64,000 nucleotides of DNA from assembly GCA_017640785.1 (NCBI GenBank), contig JAEPPZ010000006.1:1-64000 (forward strand). Direction: 5' to 3'. The notes beneath the pieces were generated by a model, which was given only the letters and a program-made list of their open reading frames with translations, ran no database searches and had not been told where the DNA came from. Positions 51,078 to 60,748 of the stretch are shown here, one piece after another. Each line of letters starts with the position of its first letter. The stretch's first letter is position 1. The DNA is from Balneola sp. GTDB taxonomy: Bacteria > Bacteroidota > Rhodothermia > Balneolales > Balneolaceae. Made by a program: the position numbers and the translations under genes.

Positions 51078-52669
51078 CCAAAAAATTATTCATTACATTA
51101 TTTCTTTTAATACCATTTTATTCTTTTGCTCAATCTGTATATGAGGTTTCCTCCCCTTTTAACAGTATAAGTCAGAATGGAGTATCCAATATTCTTGGAG
51201 CGGGAGATACTTTATGGATCAGTCCATCTTTAAATTACAACGTATCTAACAATATTGACTGGTTACAACCTTCCGGAATAGACAGCATTACAGACGGAGA
51301 CGGTAGAATTTTTTCTATGGATATTTCCGGAACCAATTTTGCAGTCGGTTTAGGTTTTAGTATCGATCTGGATGGAGATCCCATATCATCAGGCTTCGGA
51401 TTTTATTTTTCCTCAGACAATGGTACAAACTGGCAATTTCAGGATTTCCCGCTCGACAGCAAACCATCAGACAGCTGTGATGATGATTCCATTCCTTATA
51501 CAGGAGGTTGCGATATTGTATTTACTTATGGAGGTAGTCAATATTTCAGGATCAGAAACACAGTTCGTCAACAATCTCCTCCTTTTGATATTCAAATAAA
51601 ATCTGACACAGTCTTTGCAGCCGTTTGGGGTTCAGGTTTATTAAAAAGCTCAAACAGAGGATCAACTTGGGATAAAGTAATCCTTCCTCCTTCCGGTGTT
51701 CGTTCATTAACTCCTGAGAATTCGTATTCCTGGTCCTCAAATTATCAGAATACAACTATTAATCGATATGACGCTCGTTCAGATCTAAATTTGCTTGGCT
51801 TTGGTTTGCATTTAGATTCATCGAATAATGTCTGGTTTGGATCAGCCAATGGAATTAATTTTTCTTCTGATGCTTACACCACTTCAACCGACAGTATCTC
51901 TTGGAAACATGTAAATTTCGATAACAGCAATGACGGATTGCTCGGCAACTGGGTTATTGAAATAGAAGAAGATCCCGTAACCAATACTATTTGGATGACC
52001 AACTGGATCACAGATGCATCCAATGGCGAACAATTCGGCATCGTTTCAACTTCAGATAATGCAGAGACTTTTCGTCAGCACCTGATCGGAGAAAAGATCA
52101 ACAGTATTGGTTTCAAAGACGGAGCCGTGTTCGCTGCCGGTGACAACGGATTATTTATATCTACCAATAATGGGGACAGTTGGAGTAAATTTCCACAGAT
52201 CCGTAGCGCCAATACTTTTCTTAAAGAAAATACTGAGTTTCTTTCTGTTGGTTCTACTACAGACAGAGTTTGGGTCGGAACAACCGATGGACTTGCTTCG
52301 ACTGACGACCTTGGCCAAACATGGGAAATCACACGCGTTAATTTCCCGCTCAGCGGAGGCAATGCTTTTGATCCCGATGCTAAGACCGTTCAAACATTTG
52401 CTTATCCGAATCCCTTCTCTCCTTCATTACATGATCTGGTGAGAATTAAATACGAGCTAAAAGAAAGCGGAACGGTAAATATCAGAGTATTTGATTTTGG
52501 GATGAATTTAGTTCGTGAAATCGAAAACGATACTTTTTCTGCAGGCACTTATGAAGCTGTTTGGGATGGCGTGGATAATTCAGGCAGGAAAGTTGCCAAT
52601 GCTCCTTACATCTATATAATTGAAATGCCGGACAGAACCATTAACGGTAAAATTCTGGTGATCGAATAA
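51074..52669 (+). CDS. Secreted beta-propeller protein with FlgD-type C-terminal domain
   Basis: 531 residues with signal peptide (FITLFLLIPFYSFAQS). The middle has BNR/sialidase-like blades: SSDNGTNWQF, SSNRGSTWDKV, STNNGDSWSKF and STDDLGQTWEI. The last ~90 residues (AYPNPFSP, IKYELKESGTVNIRVFDF, YEAVWDGVDNSGRKV, IIEM and GKILVIE) form a FlgD-like Ig domain of the kind found at the C-terminus of type IX secretion cargo in this superphylum. Likely exported to the cell surface with help of the two PorV/PorQ-like proteins encoded just downstream. Ligand unknown. Confidence 0.75.
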   Translation: MTKKLFITLFLLIPFYSFAQSVYEVSSPFNSISQNGVSNILGAGDTLWISPSLNYNVSNNIDWLQPSGIDSITDGDGRIFSMDISGTNFAVGLGFSIDLDGDPISSGFGFYFSSDNGTNWQFQDFPLDSKPSDSCDDDSIPYTGGCDIVFTYGGSQYFRIRNTVRQQSPPFDIQIKSDTVFAAVWGSGLLKSSNRGSTWDKVILPPSGVRSLTPENSYSWSSNYQNTTINRYDARSDLNLLGFGLHLDSSNNVWFGSANGINFSSDAYTTSTDSISWKHVNFDNSNDGLLGNWVIEIEEDPVTNTIWMTNWITDASNGEQFGIVSTSDNAETFRQHLIGEKINSIGFKDGAVFAAGDNGLFISTNNGDSWSKFPQIRSANTFLKENTEFLSVGSTTDRVWVGTTDGLASTDDLGQTWEITRVNFPLSGGNAFDPDAKTVQTFAYPNPFSPSLHDLVRIKYELKESGTVNIRVFDFGMNLVREIENDTFSAGTYEAVWDGVDNSGRKVANAPYIYIIEMPDRTINGKILVIE

Positions 52670-52670
52670 C

Positions 52671-53696
52671 ATGAAATTAACTTCTTTAATATTATTCATT
52701 TTCATCACTACAGGAACTGTGTTTTCACAATCGGGTGGCTTTGCAGGAGCTTCACAACGGATCGGTTATGGTCCTGAAGCGTTAGCAATGAGCAATGCAA
52801 TGACTGCTGTAACTACCCAAGGTTCTAACGCTCACTATAATCCGGCTCATTCTGCCCTCTTCTTAACTCATATTCCTTTAAATTTATCGGTGTCTTCGAT
52901 GAGTTATGACAGAATTCATCAAACTTTTGGAGCTGTATTTCAACTTCCACCTTCTGCCGGAGTTACTGTAGGCTTGCTACGTTCCGGGATAGATGAGATT
53001 GACGGTCGTACAGTAAGTGGTTATCCAAACGGAAGTTTTGATGTATCAGAGTATCAATTATTTACTGCTTTTGGAATTCGTTTAAGCGAAAAGCTTAATG
53101 CCGGGTTTGGTTTTAAACTGAATTACGCCGATTACCATGAAGATCTGGATGCGGAAACTAGTGTTGGTATAGATCTGGGATTTCTTTACAAAATAAACAA
53201 TCACATGAATTTTGGGTTCTCCATTCAGGATATGTTTGCTGAATACAGATGGAATTCAGCTGAACTTTACAATCAAAATGAATCCCGAAATGTGATCAAT
53301 AAATTTCCTACACGCTTTAAATGGGGATTAGCTTATCAGAAAGAACAATATACTGTTTCAGCTGATTATGAAATTCAGGCTTTATCTTCTGAAGTGACGG
53401 AAGAAGAAATATTTATTTCCGGTGGACGTCCGGTTTTGATTTCGACCACTTCAGAACATAAAACAAATGTTCAGCAATTCAGACTTGGAGGTTCTTGGAA
53501 TGTCCATGAGAGATTAACCCTTCGCGGAGGTTATAATTTACCTGACCTTACTAACACCGACAGTTGGGGAGCAAGTAGCGGATTTTCGCTTTATCTTCCT
53601 TTTGATAAATTTTCACCTTCAATAGGGTATGCTTTTGTCCTTGAACCCAACAGAATTTCAAATATGCACGTTTTCTCTTTAAGCTTAAAATTATGA
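52671..53696 (+). CDS. PorV/PorQ-type outer-membrane protein
   Basis: 341 residues with signal peptide (LTSLILFIFITTGTVFSQ). The opening SQRIGYGPEALAMSNAMTAVTTQGSNAHYNPAHSALF matches the PorV family, where G-x-x-A-x-x-MG-x-A-x-x-A-x-x-x-x-x-x-x-x-x-NPA is conserved, and the rest alternates strands like the 14-stranded FadL-type barrel. PorV carries folded cargo from the type IX translocon to the attachment complex. The gene lies 1 base after the propeller gene and overlaps the next barrel by 4 bases, which fits a dedicated shuttle. Function inferred. Confidence 0.7.
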   Translation: MKLTSLILFIFITTGTVFSQSGGFAGASQRIGYGPEALAMSNAMTAVTTQGSNAHYNPAHSALFLTHIPLNLSVSSMSYDRIHQTFGAVFQLPPSAGVTVGLLRSGIDEIDGRTVSGYPNGSFDVSEYQLFTAFGIRLSEKLNAGFGFKLNYADYHEDLDAETSVGIDLGFLYKINNHMNFGFSIQDMFAEYRWNSAELYNQNESRNVINKFPTRFKWGLAYQKEQYTVSADYEIQALSSEVTEEEIFISGGRPVLISTTSEHKTNVQQFRLGGSWNVHERLTLRGGYNLPDLTNTDSWGASSGFSLYLPFDKFSPSIGYAFVLEPNRISNMHVFSLSLKL

Positions 53697-54637
53697 GAGT
53701 TGGTTTAGTCCTTTTATTTCTTTTTACTGCTATCAGCGTCAATGCTCAACAGACCAGTACGGGATTTCCTATGCTGGAAAATGCTCCCACCCCTTCAGGT
53801 TTAGCTATTGGTGAAGCCGGAGCTGCTGTTCCCATGGGATCTGCTTCTATCTATTTAAATCCGGCGTTGTTGATATATAATACTAACTCAACTATTGACC
53901 TCGGGTATTCCAGCTGGATCGATGAAAGTACTTATCTGTTTGGTGGTGCCAACTTTATTAATGGCAACAGAGCTTTTTCTGTTGGAATATACAGTTCTGG
54001 TGTGGGAGGTTTTGAACAACGAGACAGACCGGGTGAACCAAACGGTGATTTTTCTTTGACTTATCTTTCATTAAGCGCTGCCTTAGCCTATGATTTCGAT
54101 TTTATTTCTCTGGGATTAGGCGGACAATTTTTAAATGAGGAGAATGCTCAATATCAAGCCTCGGGATATGCATTTAACTTTGGAGTTGCCGGCAATTTCC
54201 TAGATTCTAAACTGAAAACAGGAATTTCTGTACTGAATATTGGTAAACTTGACGATCTGAATAATCAACCAACAGAGTTACCTGAATTACTACGTGCCGG
54301 TATTGCTTTGGATGTTTTCGAATATACTCACCCAAAGAATACTGATCTTCCTGTTTTAGTAAGTGTAGCTACTGACTTTGTAAAGCCTTTAAATAATCGC
54401 GAGAGCTTATCTTCCGGAGAACAAGAAAATGAACATTACTTCAACCTTGGATTGATCTTAAATGTTGCCGAAGTACTGGAAATTTCCGGCGGGTATAAAA
54501 CCGGAAAAAGTACTGTTAAACCGATTTCATTTGGAGTTGGTTTTATAACAGACCTTATTAAGGTAAATTATGCTTTGGTTCCTTATGAAACAGGCTTCGG
54601 AACCTTACATTCAATTGGGTTACAATATAAATTTTAG
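53693..54637 (+). CDS. PorV/PorQ-family outer-membrane protein, second copy
   Basis: 314 residues with signal peptide (LLFLFTAISVNAQ). PSGLAIGEAGAAVPMGSASIYLNPALLIY again shows the PorV/PorQ N-terminal pattern (A-x-G-E-A-x-x-A ... NPA), and the remainder is barrel-like with terminal aromatic strand HSIGLQYKF. Distinct in sequence from its neighbour, so not a recent duplication. PorQ assists lipopolysaccharide attachment of cargo; by position this could be that partner. Last gene of the four-gene set. Confidence 0.65.
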   Translation: MRVGLVLLFLFTAISVNAQQTSTGFPMLENAPTPSGLAIGEAGAAVPMGSASIYLNPALLIYNTNSTIDLGYSSWIDESTYLFGGANFINGNRAFSVGIYSSGVGGFEQRDRPGEPNGDFSLTYLSLSAALAYDFDFISLGLGGQFLNEENAQYQASGYAFNFGVAGNFLDSKLKTGISVLNIGKLDDLNNQPTELPELLRAGIALDVFEYTHPKNTDLPVLVSVATDFVKPLNNRESLSSGEQENEHYFNLGLILNVAEVLEISGGYKTGKSTVKPISFGVGFITDLIKVNYALVPYETGFGTLHSIGLQYKF

Positions 54638-54648
54638 ACCATCTCTTT

Positions 54649-55665
54649 ATGGAGAAGCAATCTCTCAGTGATATTTACTCGTCTATGGGAATGAAGGATT
54701 GCTCCGTTTACGTAGTGCCTAAGATCAGATCAGACTATCCGAAATCTGATTATCTCTTTTTGCTTTATAAGCCATTACTCAATAATGCTGATTACCGGAT
54801 TCTTAGTTTATCAGTTTTTGGTCACTATAAGTTCGTGATGAAATCCATTACTTCTAAAAATGTAATTCTGCATTATCATTGGCTTGAGTTTCAGGACATG
54901 AAATCACTACTAGGAATGCCATGGAAATTAGTGTGTATTATGTTGTTTAAGCTATTTGGAGGAAAAATTGTATGGACTGTTCACAATCTTGAACCTCATG
55001 ACAGAAAATTTTTAAATCTTCATTTGCGAATACATCGCTGGATGGCCGGAATCTCAAATAAGATCCATATCCATGCTGAAAGCTCCGCTAACCTGATAAG
55101 AGATAAGTTCAAAGCTGATGTTAATAAATTCTGCTTACTTCCCCATCCGAGTTTTCCTGCTCAACGTATAGACAAACAGGAATCAATAAATTACTTAAAC
55201 AGCAGTTTTGGATGGCAGCTCGATCCTTCCCGTCCAATAGCTTTGATCTGGGGAAATATTTCGCTCTATAAAAATATTGAACATCTTCTGAATTTAATTA
55301 CTGAGCAGAACCTTGACGTTCAAGTGATAATAGCGGGACCAATCAAAAAAGGTCAAGAGACACTCACTGAAAGAATAACCCTGAAATGTGATGAAGAAAC
55401 TGATTTTTATTGCAATCCAAGTTTTATTGAGGAGAAGGATATTCCGTTTTTTTTTGGAGCAACTGACTTTTGTCTATTTAATTTTACTCAAATACTAACA
55501 TCCGGGTCGGTTGAAATGGCACTTAGTTATAATAAAGATATTATTGCTCCCAGAACCGGATCTTTAACAGAACTTTCTAACTCTGCTAATGCATTTCTTT
55601 TTTCAAATGAAAAGGAATTAAGCACTCTTATCCGTTCATCAATCTTTACCTTCTATAATGAGTAA
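54649..55665 (+). CDS. Glycosyltransferase, GT4-like
   Basis: 338 residues, GT-B-type. N-terminal half has ILHYHWLEFQD and WTVHNLEPHDR, as in transferases that act on lipid-linked glycans; the C-terminal half has IALIWGNISLYKNIEHLL (donor-binding start) and FGATDFCLFNFTQILTSGSVEMALSYNKDIIAPRTGSLTEL, where GT4 enzymes bind the sugar nucleotide. It transfers a sugar during surface polysaccharide synthesis. First of five polysaccharide genes; overlaps the flippase gene by 8 bases. Confidence 0.82.
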   Translation: MEKQSLSDIYSSMGMKDCSVYVVPKIRSDYPKSDYLFLLYKPLLNNADYRILSLSVFGHYKFVMKSITSKNVILHYHWLEFQDMKSLLGMPWKLVCIMLFKLFGGKIVWTVHNLEPHDRKFLNLHLRIHRWMAGISNKIHIHAESSANLIRDKFKADVNKFCLLPHPSFPAQRIDKQESINYLNSSFGWQLDPSRPIALIWGNISLYKNIEHLLNLITEQNLDVQVIIAGPIKKGQETLTERITLKCDEETDFYCNPSFIEEKDIPFFFGATDFCLFNFTQILTSGSVEMALSYNKDIIAPRTGSLTELSNSANAFLFSNEKELSTLIRSSIFTFYNE

Positions 55666-57061
55666 GTTTAAAGAAAAAGCTTTTTGGATTGCAGCTGGTG
55701 ACTTCGGAGGTCGGGGGTTAGCATTTATTACGACGATTTATTTAGCCCGAACTTTAGGTGCAGAATTCTATGGATTAATTACTGTAGCGGTATCAATTCT
55801 TGGATATGCAACCTGGGGTGCTGATATGGGATTGGTTAATATCGGAGTTCGGGAAATGGCCAAAGAACCACAATTCCGGACCTTCAGGGCTAAAGAGATA
55901 TTTACTACTAAAGTTCTATTAGGGGCTTTAGTGCTCATTTCTTCAACAATTATTCTTTCATTGGTATCGATAGGTTCTTTACAAAAACAAGTTATCCTTG
56001 GTTACTTATACGCTTTGGTTCCTTACGCTCTTCTACTTGAATGGTATTATAGCGGCAGACAGGAATTTGGCAAAATAGCATTATCCAAAATTGTAAATGG
56101 GTTGGTTTATTTTGGACTGATCTTCTGGTTGATCAAAAGCTCCGATGATGTAACTTTAGTCCCTATGCTTTATACCATTGGAATTACCTCCGCTGTAGTA
56201 ATACTGGGTACATTTTCATTGACACATCATCCTTTTACACTGCCATCCAGAGGATTTAAAACTTACATAGAACTTCTTAAGAATGGATCTTTAATTGGAT
56301 TAGGAGAGTTTTTTGTTAAGATCGTTCAACTTTTACCTCCTATTTTAATCGGAATATTTTTCAGTTTAAGAGAAGCAGGAATTTACGGAGCAGCATTCAA
56401 GATCATTCTGGTTGCAATGTTGCTTGACAGGATCTTTGTAAACCTGCTTTTGCCTAATCTCTCCTCACTTTGGACTACAAACAAAGAAGCTGCAATTCAA
56501 AGAGTAAATATGGTATTGAGATTGGTTATCGTTGGTGGAGCCTTGGTTTCAGTTCTAACGGCTATCAATGCAGACAAAATTGTTATTCTTCTTTTTGGTT
56601 CTGAGTTTATTGAAAGCGCTGAGCTGTTACAAATTCTATCGATCTTTATATTTCTCACTTTTGTAAACAGTCTGTTCTCATTTGGGCTTATTGCCACAAA
56701 TAATGACAAGAAATATTTTTTAGCCACAAGTATTGGAGGATCTCTATCGGCAATAATTATTATTCTGATTTCAAGTTATGGCTCTCCTAATCTGGTGGCG
56801 ATTTCAGTTATAATCTCTGAATTTATATTAGCAACTTCTTCATTCATTTGGTTTAAAAAAGTAATTCCTACACAAATTCTCAGACCTTTATTAATAACAA
56901 TCGTTCTTAGTGTGGGCTTATTCTGGATATTTGATCACTTTGAAGTACATTATTTACTAGCCTCAGTCATTTCAATAATATCGATTCCAATTTTAGTCTG
57001 GAAAACCAAAGTGATAAGAATCGGCGAGTTAAACTGGTTAAAAGAAAAGTTATTGAAATGA
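55658..57061 (+). CDS. Wzx-type polysaccharide flippase
   Basis: 467 residues, about 14 transmembrane helices of the MOP/polysaccharide transport family. The N-terminus FKEKAFWIAAGDFGGRGLAFITTIYLARTLGAEFYGLITVAVSILGY matches the Wzx/RfbX pattern, and GIFFSLREAGIYGAAFKIIL is typical of helix 7. It would flip undecaprenyl-linked repeat units across the inner membrane. No Wzy polymerase or ligase is encoded here. Confidence 0.88.
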   Translation: MSKFKEKAFWIAAGDFGGRGLAFITTIYLARTLGAEFYGLITVAVSILGYATWGADMGLVNIGVREMAKEPQFRTFRAKEIFTTKVLLGALVLISSTIILSLVSIGSLQKQVILGYLYALVPYALLLEWYYSGRQEFGKIALSKIVNGLVYFGLIFWLIKSSDDVTLVPMLYTIGITSAVVILGTFSLTHHPFTLPSRGFKTYIELLKNGSLIGLGEFFVKIVQLLPPILIGIFFSLREAGIYGAAFKIILVAMLLDRIFVNLLLPNLSSLWTTNKEAAIQRVNMVLRLVIVGGALVSVLTAINADKIVILLFGSEFIESAELLQILSIFIFLTFVNSLFSFGLIATNNDKKYFLATSIGGSLSAIIIILISSYGSPNLVAISVIISEFILATSSFIWFKKVIPTQILRPLLITIVLSVGLFWIFDHFEVHYLLASVISIISIPILVWKTKVIRIGELNWLKEKLLK

Positions 57062-58596
57062 AACAAAGTCTTTGTACCGGTTTGATCTCTCCTTCTGATT
57101 ATCTGATCTCTCTGTTAGACAGTATTGGAATCTGGTATGAAGAAATAGATTTCAAAAAAGAGCTTTCAAAAAATTATTCTGTAATTATACTTGAAAAAGT
57201 AAGCCTGAATTCCAGTCAGCAAACAAAGGTAAACGATTTCCTGAGGAATGATGGCTCTGTGTTGGAAATCAGCACAAAACCATACTTTTACTCTGATGAA
57301 TTAACTAAATCGTACTCAAAAACTATTTTTAATAACAATTCGGAATCAGGATTCAACCGCGTAGCACCTATTGATATTTATTCTCATTGGGCTTCTGCTA
57401 AAAGCTCCAGTACATTATCAGGATTGGTAGGTTTTCAAAAAACAGAGAACAGTAATTATCAAAATGTGTGTTTCCTGGGTTTGGATATTAACTCACTCCC
57501 GAAAGCTACAAGTTACACCAGAAAGCGGTTTTACAGTCCATCAGGCCTTTTCCCGGATGAAATAGTTAATAAAGTAAGCAGAGATTCTTTGAGTGACCTG
57601 ATCGAGCTGTGTATAAAAAAACTTCTTTACGCCAGGAATCTTCCGTTCATCAAAAAATGGACTTCACCAAAACCCGAACCTGTATTCGGCTTTCGGGTTG
57701 ACAGTGATTTCGGAAGTAAAAAATCGCTCGATTCGATCTATAATTTATTATCTGACTTTGGTATAAAAGCTACCTGGTTTTTACATGTTCAGGCTCATGA
57801 AAACTATTTAGAGCACCTGAAAACGTTTGGAGAACAGGAACTGGCCTTACATGGATATAATCATGGTTACAGTGGTTCCATTGCAAAAATACAAGAAAAC
57901 ATCAGGACCGGACTTTCTGTTCTAGAATCATCAGGGATTCATCCATCAGGCTTTTGTGCGCCCTATGGAATCTGGAACTTTGGATTACAAGAAGTTCTTT
58001 CTGAGTTTAACTTCAATTACACTTCAGAATTTACTTCCGGATATGACAGTGTTCCCTTTGTTGTTCCGAAATCAACCAATCTGCAAATACCCATCCATCC
58101 CATTTGTACAGGAAGTATGAATCGAAAAGGGTACTCATCAGACCAGATAAAAGAGTATTTTTTGTCAGTTTATGAACGAAAAAAATCATTTTATAAACCT
58201 ATTTTCTTTTACCATCATCCCATGCAAAAAGGATTGGATATTTTCGGTGACATTTTCAAGAAAGTTCAGGCTGATGGTTTGACTAATCTTACATTTAATG
58301 AGTACGCTTCCTTCTGGAAAAAAAGACAGGATCAGCAAATTTCGATTTATTCAGAAGGACAAAAGATCTTCATTGAATCAAATGATCTTGAATTATATTT
58401 ATACATTTCAAATACAAATAATGAATTTGATCTGGTGTCTTCAAAAACTCAAATTTTGGAGAAAAGCGTTTATTCTACTTTTAAATACGACACTCCTTCT
58501 CTACCTTCAAATTCAGAAATCGAACAAATTCACCAAAATAGATTCCAACTATACAAAACCAATATTTTAGACTGGAGAAACAGACAACGATTATGA
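57058..58596 (+). CDS. Polysaccharide deacetylase-domain protein
   Basis: 512 residues. The N-terminal ~200 residues are not recognised. From about 208 a NodB/CE4-like domain begins: metal site Asp215 and Asp217 in FGFRVDSDFGS, His265 and His269 in LALHGYNHGYSG, FCAPYGIW at the third motif and FYHHPMQKG at the last. The usual TFDDG is replaced by RVDSD, which keeps two acidic residues. It may remove acetyl groups from a glycan, probably in the cytosol or periplasm; no signal peptide is seen. It sits between the flippase and a glycosyltransferase, overlapping both by 4 bases. Confidence 0.8.
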   Translation: MKQSLCTGLISPSDYLISLLDSIGIWYEEIDFKKELSKNYSVIILEKVSLNSSQQTKVNDFLRNDGSVLEISTKPYFYSDELTKSYSKTIFNNNSESGFNRVAPIDIYSHWASAKSSSTLSGLVGFQKTENSNYQNVCFLGLDINSLPKATSYTRKRFYSPSGLFPDEIVNKVSRDSLSDLIELCIKKLLYARNLPFIKKWTSPKPEPVFGFRVDSDFGSKKSLDSIYNLLSDFGIKATWFLHVQAHENYLEHLKTFGEQELALHGYNHGYSGSIAKIQENIRTGLSVLESSGIHPSGFCAPYGIWNFGLQEVLSEFNFNYTSEFTSGYDSVPFVVPKSTNLQIPIHPICTGSMNRKGYSSDQIKEYFLSVYERKKSFYKPIFFYHHPMQKGLDIFGDIFKKVQADGLTNLTFNEYASFWKKRQDQQISIYSEGQKIFIESNDLELYLYISNTNNEFDLVSSKTQILEKSVYSTFKYDTPSLPSNSEIEQIHQNRFQLYKTNILDWRNRQRL

Positions 58597-59624
58597 AAGT
58601 TGGATTTATAGCACCACAAAGTATTTATGCCGTTAATGGAGGTGTCAGAACTCAAGCACTAATGACTGCCCGGGCACTTACAGATCTGGGAGTAGAAGTT
58701 AAATTTATTTCTCCATGGGATGATATTTCCGAAAATGAATTAGATCTGTTCCATATTTTTACTGCCGGATATGAAACCATCGGAATTATTTCCAGACTTC
58801 AAGAGCAAAAAAAGAAGATAGTTCTTTCTCCTGTTCTCTTTTCAAACAGAAGTTATAAAACTATTCGCAGAGCAATTAATGTTGAAGAAAAATTAACTTC
58901 TGTAAGTGCCGGTATAAGATCAGAGTTTGGTATAAAAAAGGATGTTTGCAAAAAAGCAGATCTTATTCTTCCAAATACTTCATCTGAAGCTAAACTCATT
59001 ACCAAAGCATTTGAACTGGAGCAAGCTAGAATCAAAGTTGTGCCCAATGGTGTGGAGCTCAGATTTAAAGATGCTGATCCGAAACTCTTTTTAGCTGAAA
59101 AAAAGCTTCAGGATTTTGTTCTGTTTACAGGACAGGCTTCTGCTCCTCGCAAAAATGTTTTGTCACTCATTAAAGCTATGCATAATATCGATGCTGATCT
59201 GGTGATCATAGGTAGTTTCAATGATTCTGAGTACAGTAAAGTATGTTTGAAATTTGCTCATGAAAATCCAAGGATTCATTTACTGGAAACAATGGATCAT
59301 AATTCAGATTTACTTCGTTCAGCTTATGCTGCTTCTAAAGTATTTGTATTGGCTTCTCAGTTTGAAACGCCCGGAATTGCTGCAATGGAAGCAGCTTTAG
59401 CCGGAGCAAATATTGTGATCACTGAGGCCGGAGGAACTAAGGATTACTTTAAAGAATTCGCTCATTATGTCTCACATAGTTCAATAGAATCCATTCAAAA
59501 TGGTATCAAAGAAGCTCTTTCTAAGCCAAAGTCTTCAGAGCTCATGTCACATATTTCTGAAAATTATTCTTGGTCAAAAGTTGGCGAGCTTACCATGAAA
59601 AACTATCAGGAATTACTTGCATGA
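58593..59624 (+). CDS. Glycosyltransferase, GT4 family
   Basis: 343 residues. GT-B fold: VNGGVRTQALMTARALTDLG at the start is the GT4 glycine-rich loop; ILFTGQ-like FVLFTGQASAPRKNVLSLIKAM begins the donor domain; FETPGIAAMEAALAGANIVITEAGG is the E-x7-E motif that binds the nucleotide sugar. It adds a sugar to the lipid-linked precursor. It overlaps wecB by 4 bases (ATGA) when the latter starts at 59621. Confidence 0.9.
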   Translation: MKVGFIAPQSIYAVNGGVRTQALMTARALTDLGVEVKFISPWDDISENELDLFHIFTAGYETIGIISRLQEQKKKIVLSPVLFSNRSYKTIRRAINVEEKLTSVSAGIRSEFGIKKDVCKKADLILPNTSSEAKLITKAFELEQARIKVVPNGVELRFKDADPKLFLAEKKLQDFVLFTGQASAPRKNVLSLIKAMHNIDADLVIIGSFNDSEYSKVCLKFAHENPRIHLLETMDHNSDLLRSAYAASKVFVLASQFETPGIAAMEAALAGANIVITEAGGTKDYFKEFAHYVSHSSIESIQNGIKEALSKPKSSELMSHISENYSWSKVGELTMKNYQELLA

Positions 59625-60721
59625 AAAAGATAGTTGTAGCCTTCGGAACCAGGCCGGAAATAATAAAACTGGCACCACTTATAAATGAACTTGAATCTGC
59701 AGGGAAATTCAATGTTATTAAAGTTCATACAGGTCAACATGATGAACTGGCTGTTGATATGCTGAATGTGTTTGGGATTTCTCCCGATCACAATTTAAAA
59801 AGTATGGCTTCTACTTCTGATCTTTTTGAACTGACAGAGTTTCTACTACCTAAATTAAAGGAACTATTTACATCAGAAAAACCCGATGCTGTTGTAGTTC
59901 AGGGAGATACAACTTCATCTTATTTAAGTGCACTGGCTGCCTTTTATTTACAAATTCCCGTTTATCATGTGGAAGCAGGATTGAGATCTTTTGATAATTT
60001 CAATCCATTTCCGGAAGAAATGAACAGAAAGCAAATTAGTTCAATTGCTTGTTTACATTTTGCACCCACAGATTTTGCAGTTCAGAATTTGATTAATGAA
60101 GGGATAAATGAATCTGTAGTATTCAATACCGGAAACACAGTTATTGATGCACTTCATCAAATTAGAAACTCTGAACTATTTGCTAATTCCAGACCGGAAA
60201 TCCTTAATGAGATCGAACCATCTCAAAAACTGATTCTGGTTACAACTCATCGTCGCGAAAACCTTGGCGAACCGTTGTATTCAATAATGAAAGGTTTAGT
60301 TGAAATACTGGAAGCAGATCATTCTAGAATTATCCTTTTACCCGGTCATCCGAATCCAAAAGTTCAGGAAATTCTAAACTCAACTGAGTTCCAGCACAAA
60401 AGACTCAGAATTATTGATCCAATGGATTATTTAACTTTTCAGCACGTACTGGAAAGAGCTGATCTTGTACTCACAGATTCAGGTGGTATTCAGGAAGAAG
60501 CTGCAGCCTTGGGCAAAAAACTTCTGGTTCTTCGCAAAACTACAGAGCGGCAGGAACTTATAGAAAGTGGGTATACTAATTTAGTGGGCTCAAATAGTGC
60601 ACTTATTTCAAAAGAAGCGGATAAAAAACTGAAAGACTTAGATTCTGGTATAGCCTACAATCCGTATGGTACCGGAGATGCTTCTAAAAAGATAGCTGAA
60701 ATTATCCAATCAAATCTTTAA
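59621..60721 (+). CDS. wecB: UDP-N-acetylglucosamine 2-epimerase (non-hydrolysing)
   Basis: 366 residues with the start chosen here (MKKIVVAFGTRPEIIKLAPL). An in-frame ATG at 59570 would overlap the previous gene by 55 bases and add 17 residues before the conserved start; I reject it. GTRPE, HVEAGLRS, E-x-x-NR in FPEEMNRKQ, and LTDSGGIQEEA are the WecB signature. It makes UDP-ManNAc from UDP-GlcNAc for surface glycans. Last gene of the polysaccharide run, 27 bases from the convergent pssA. Confidence 0.95.
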   Translation: MKKIVVAFGTRPEIIKLAPLINELESAGKFNVIKVHTGQHDELAVDMLNVFGISPDHNLKSMASTSDLFELTEFLLPKLKELFTSEKPDAVVVQGDTTSSYLSALAAFYLQIPVYHVEAGLRSFDNFNPFPEEMNRKQISSIACLHFAPTDFAVQNLINEGINESVVFNTGNTVIDALHQIRNSELFANSRPEILNEIEPSQKLILVTTHRRENLGEPLYSIMKGLVEILEADHSRIILLPGHPNPKVQEILNSTEFQHKRLRIIDPMDYLTFQHVLERADLVLTDSGGIQEEAAALGKKLLVLRKTTERQELIESGYTNLVGSNSALISKEADKKLKDLDSGIAYNPYGTGDASKKIAEIIQSNL

Positions 60722-60748
60722 GGAGATCTTTACTTAACTGCTTATCCG

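Noticed and set aside
59570-59620. ATG at 59570 as start of wecB
   Set aside because: The 17 extra residues lie inside the upstream glycosyltransferase gene; the conserved WecB start with an ATGA overlap is at 59621.
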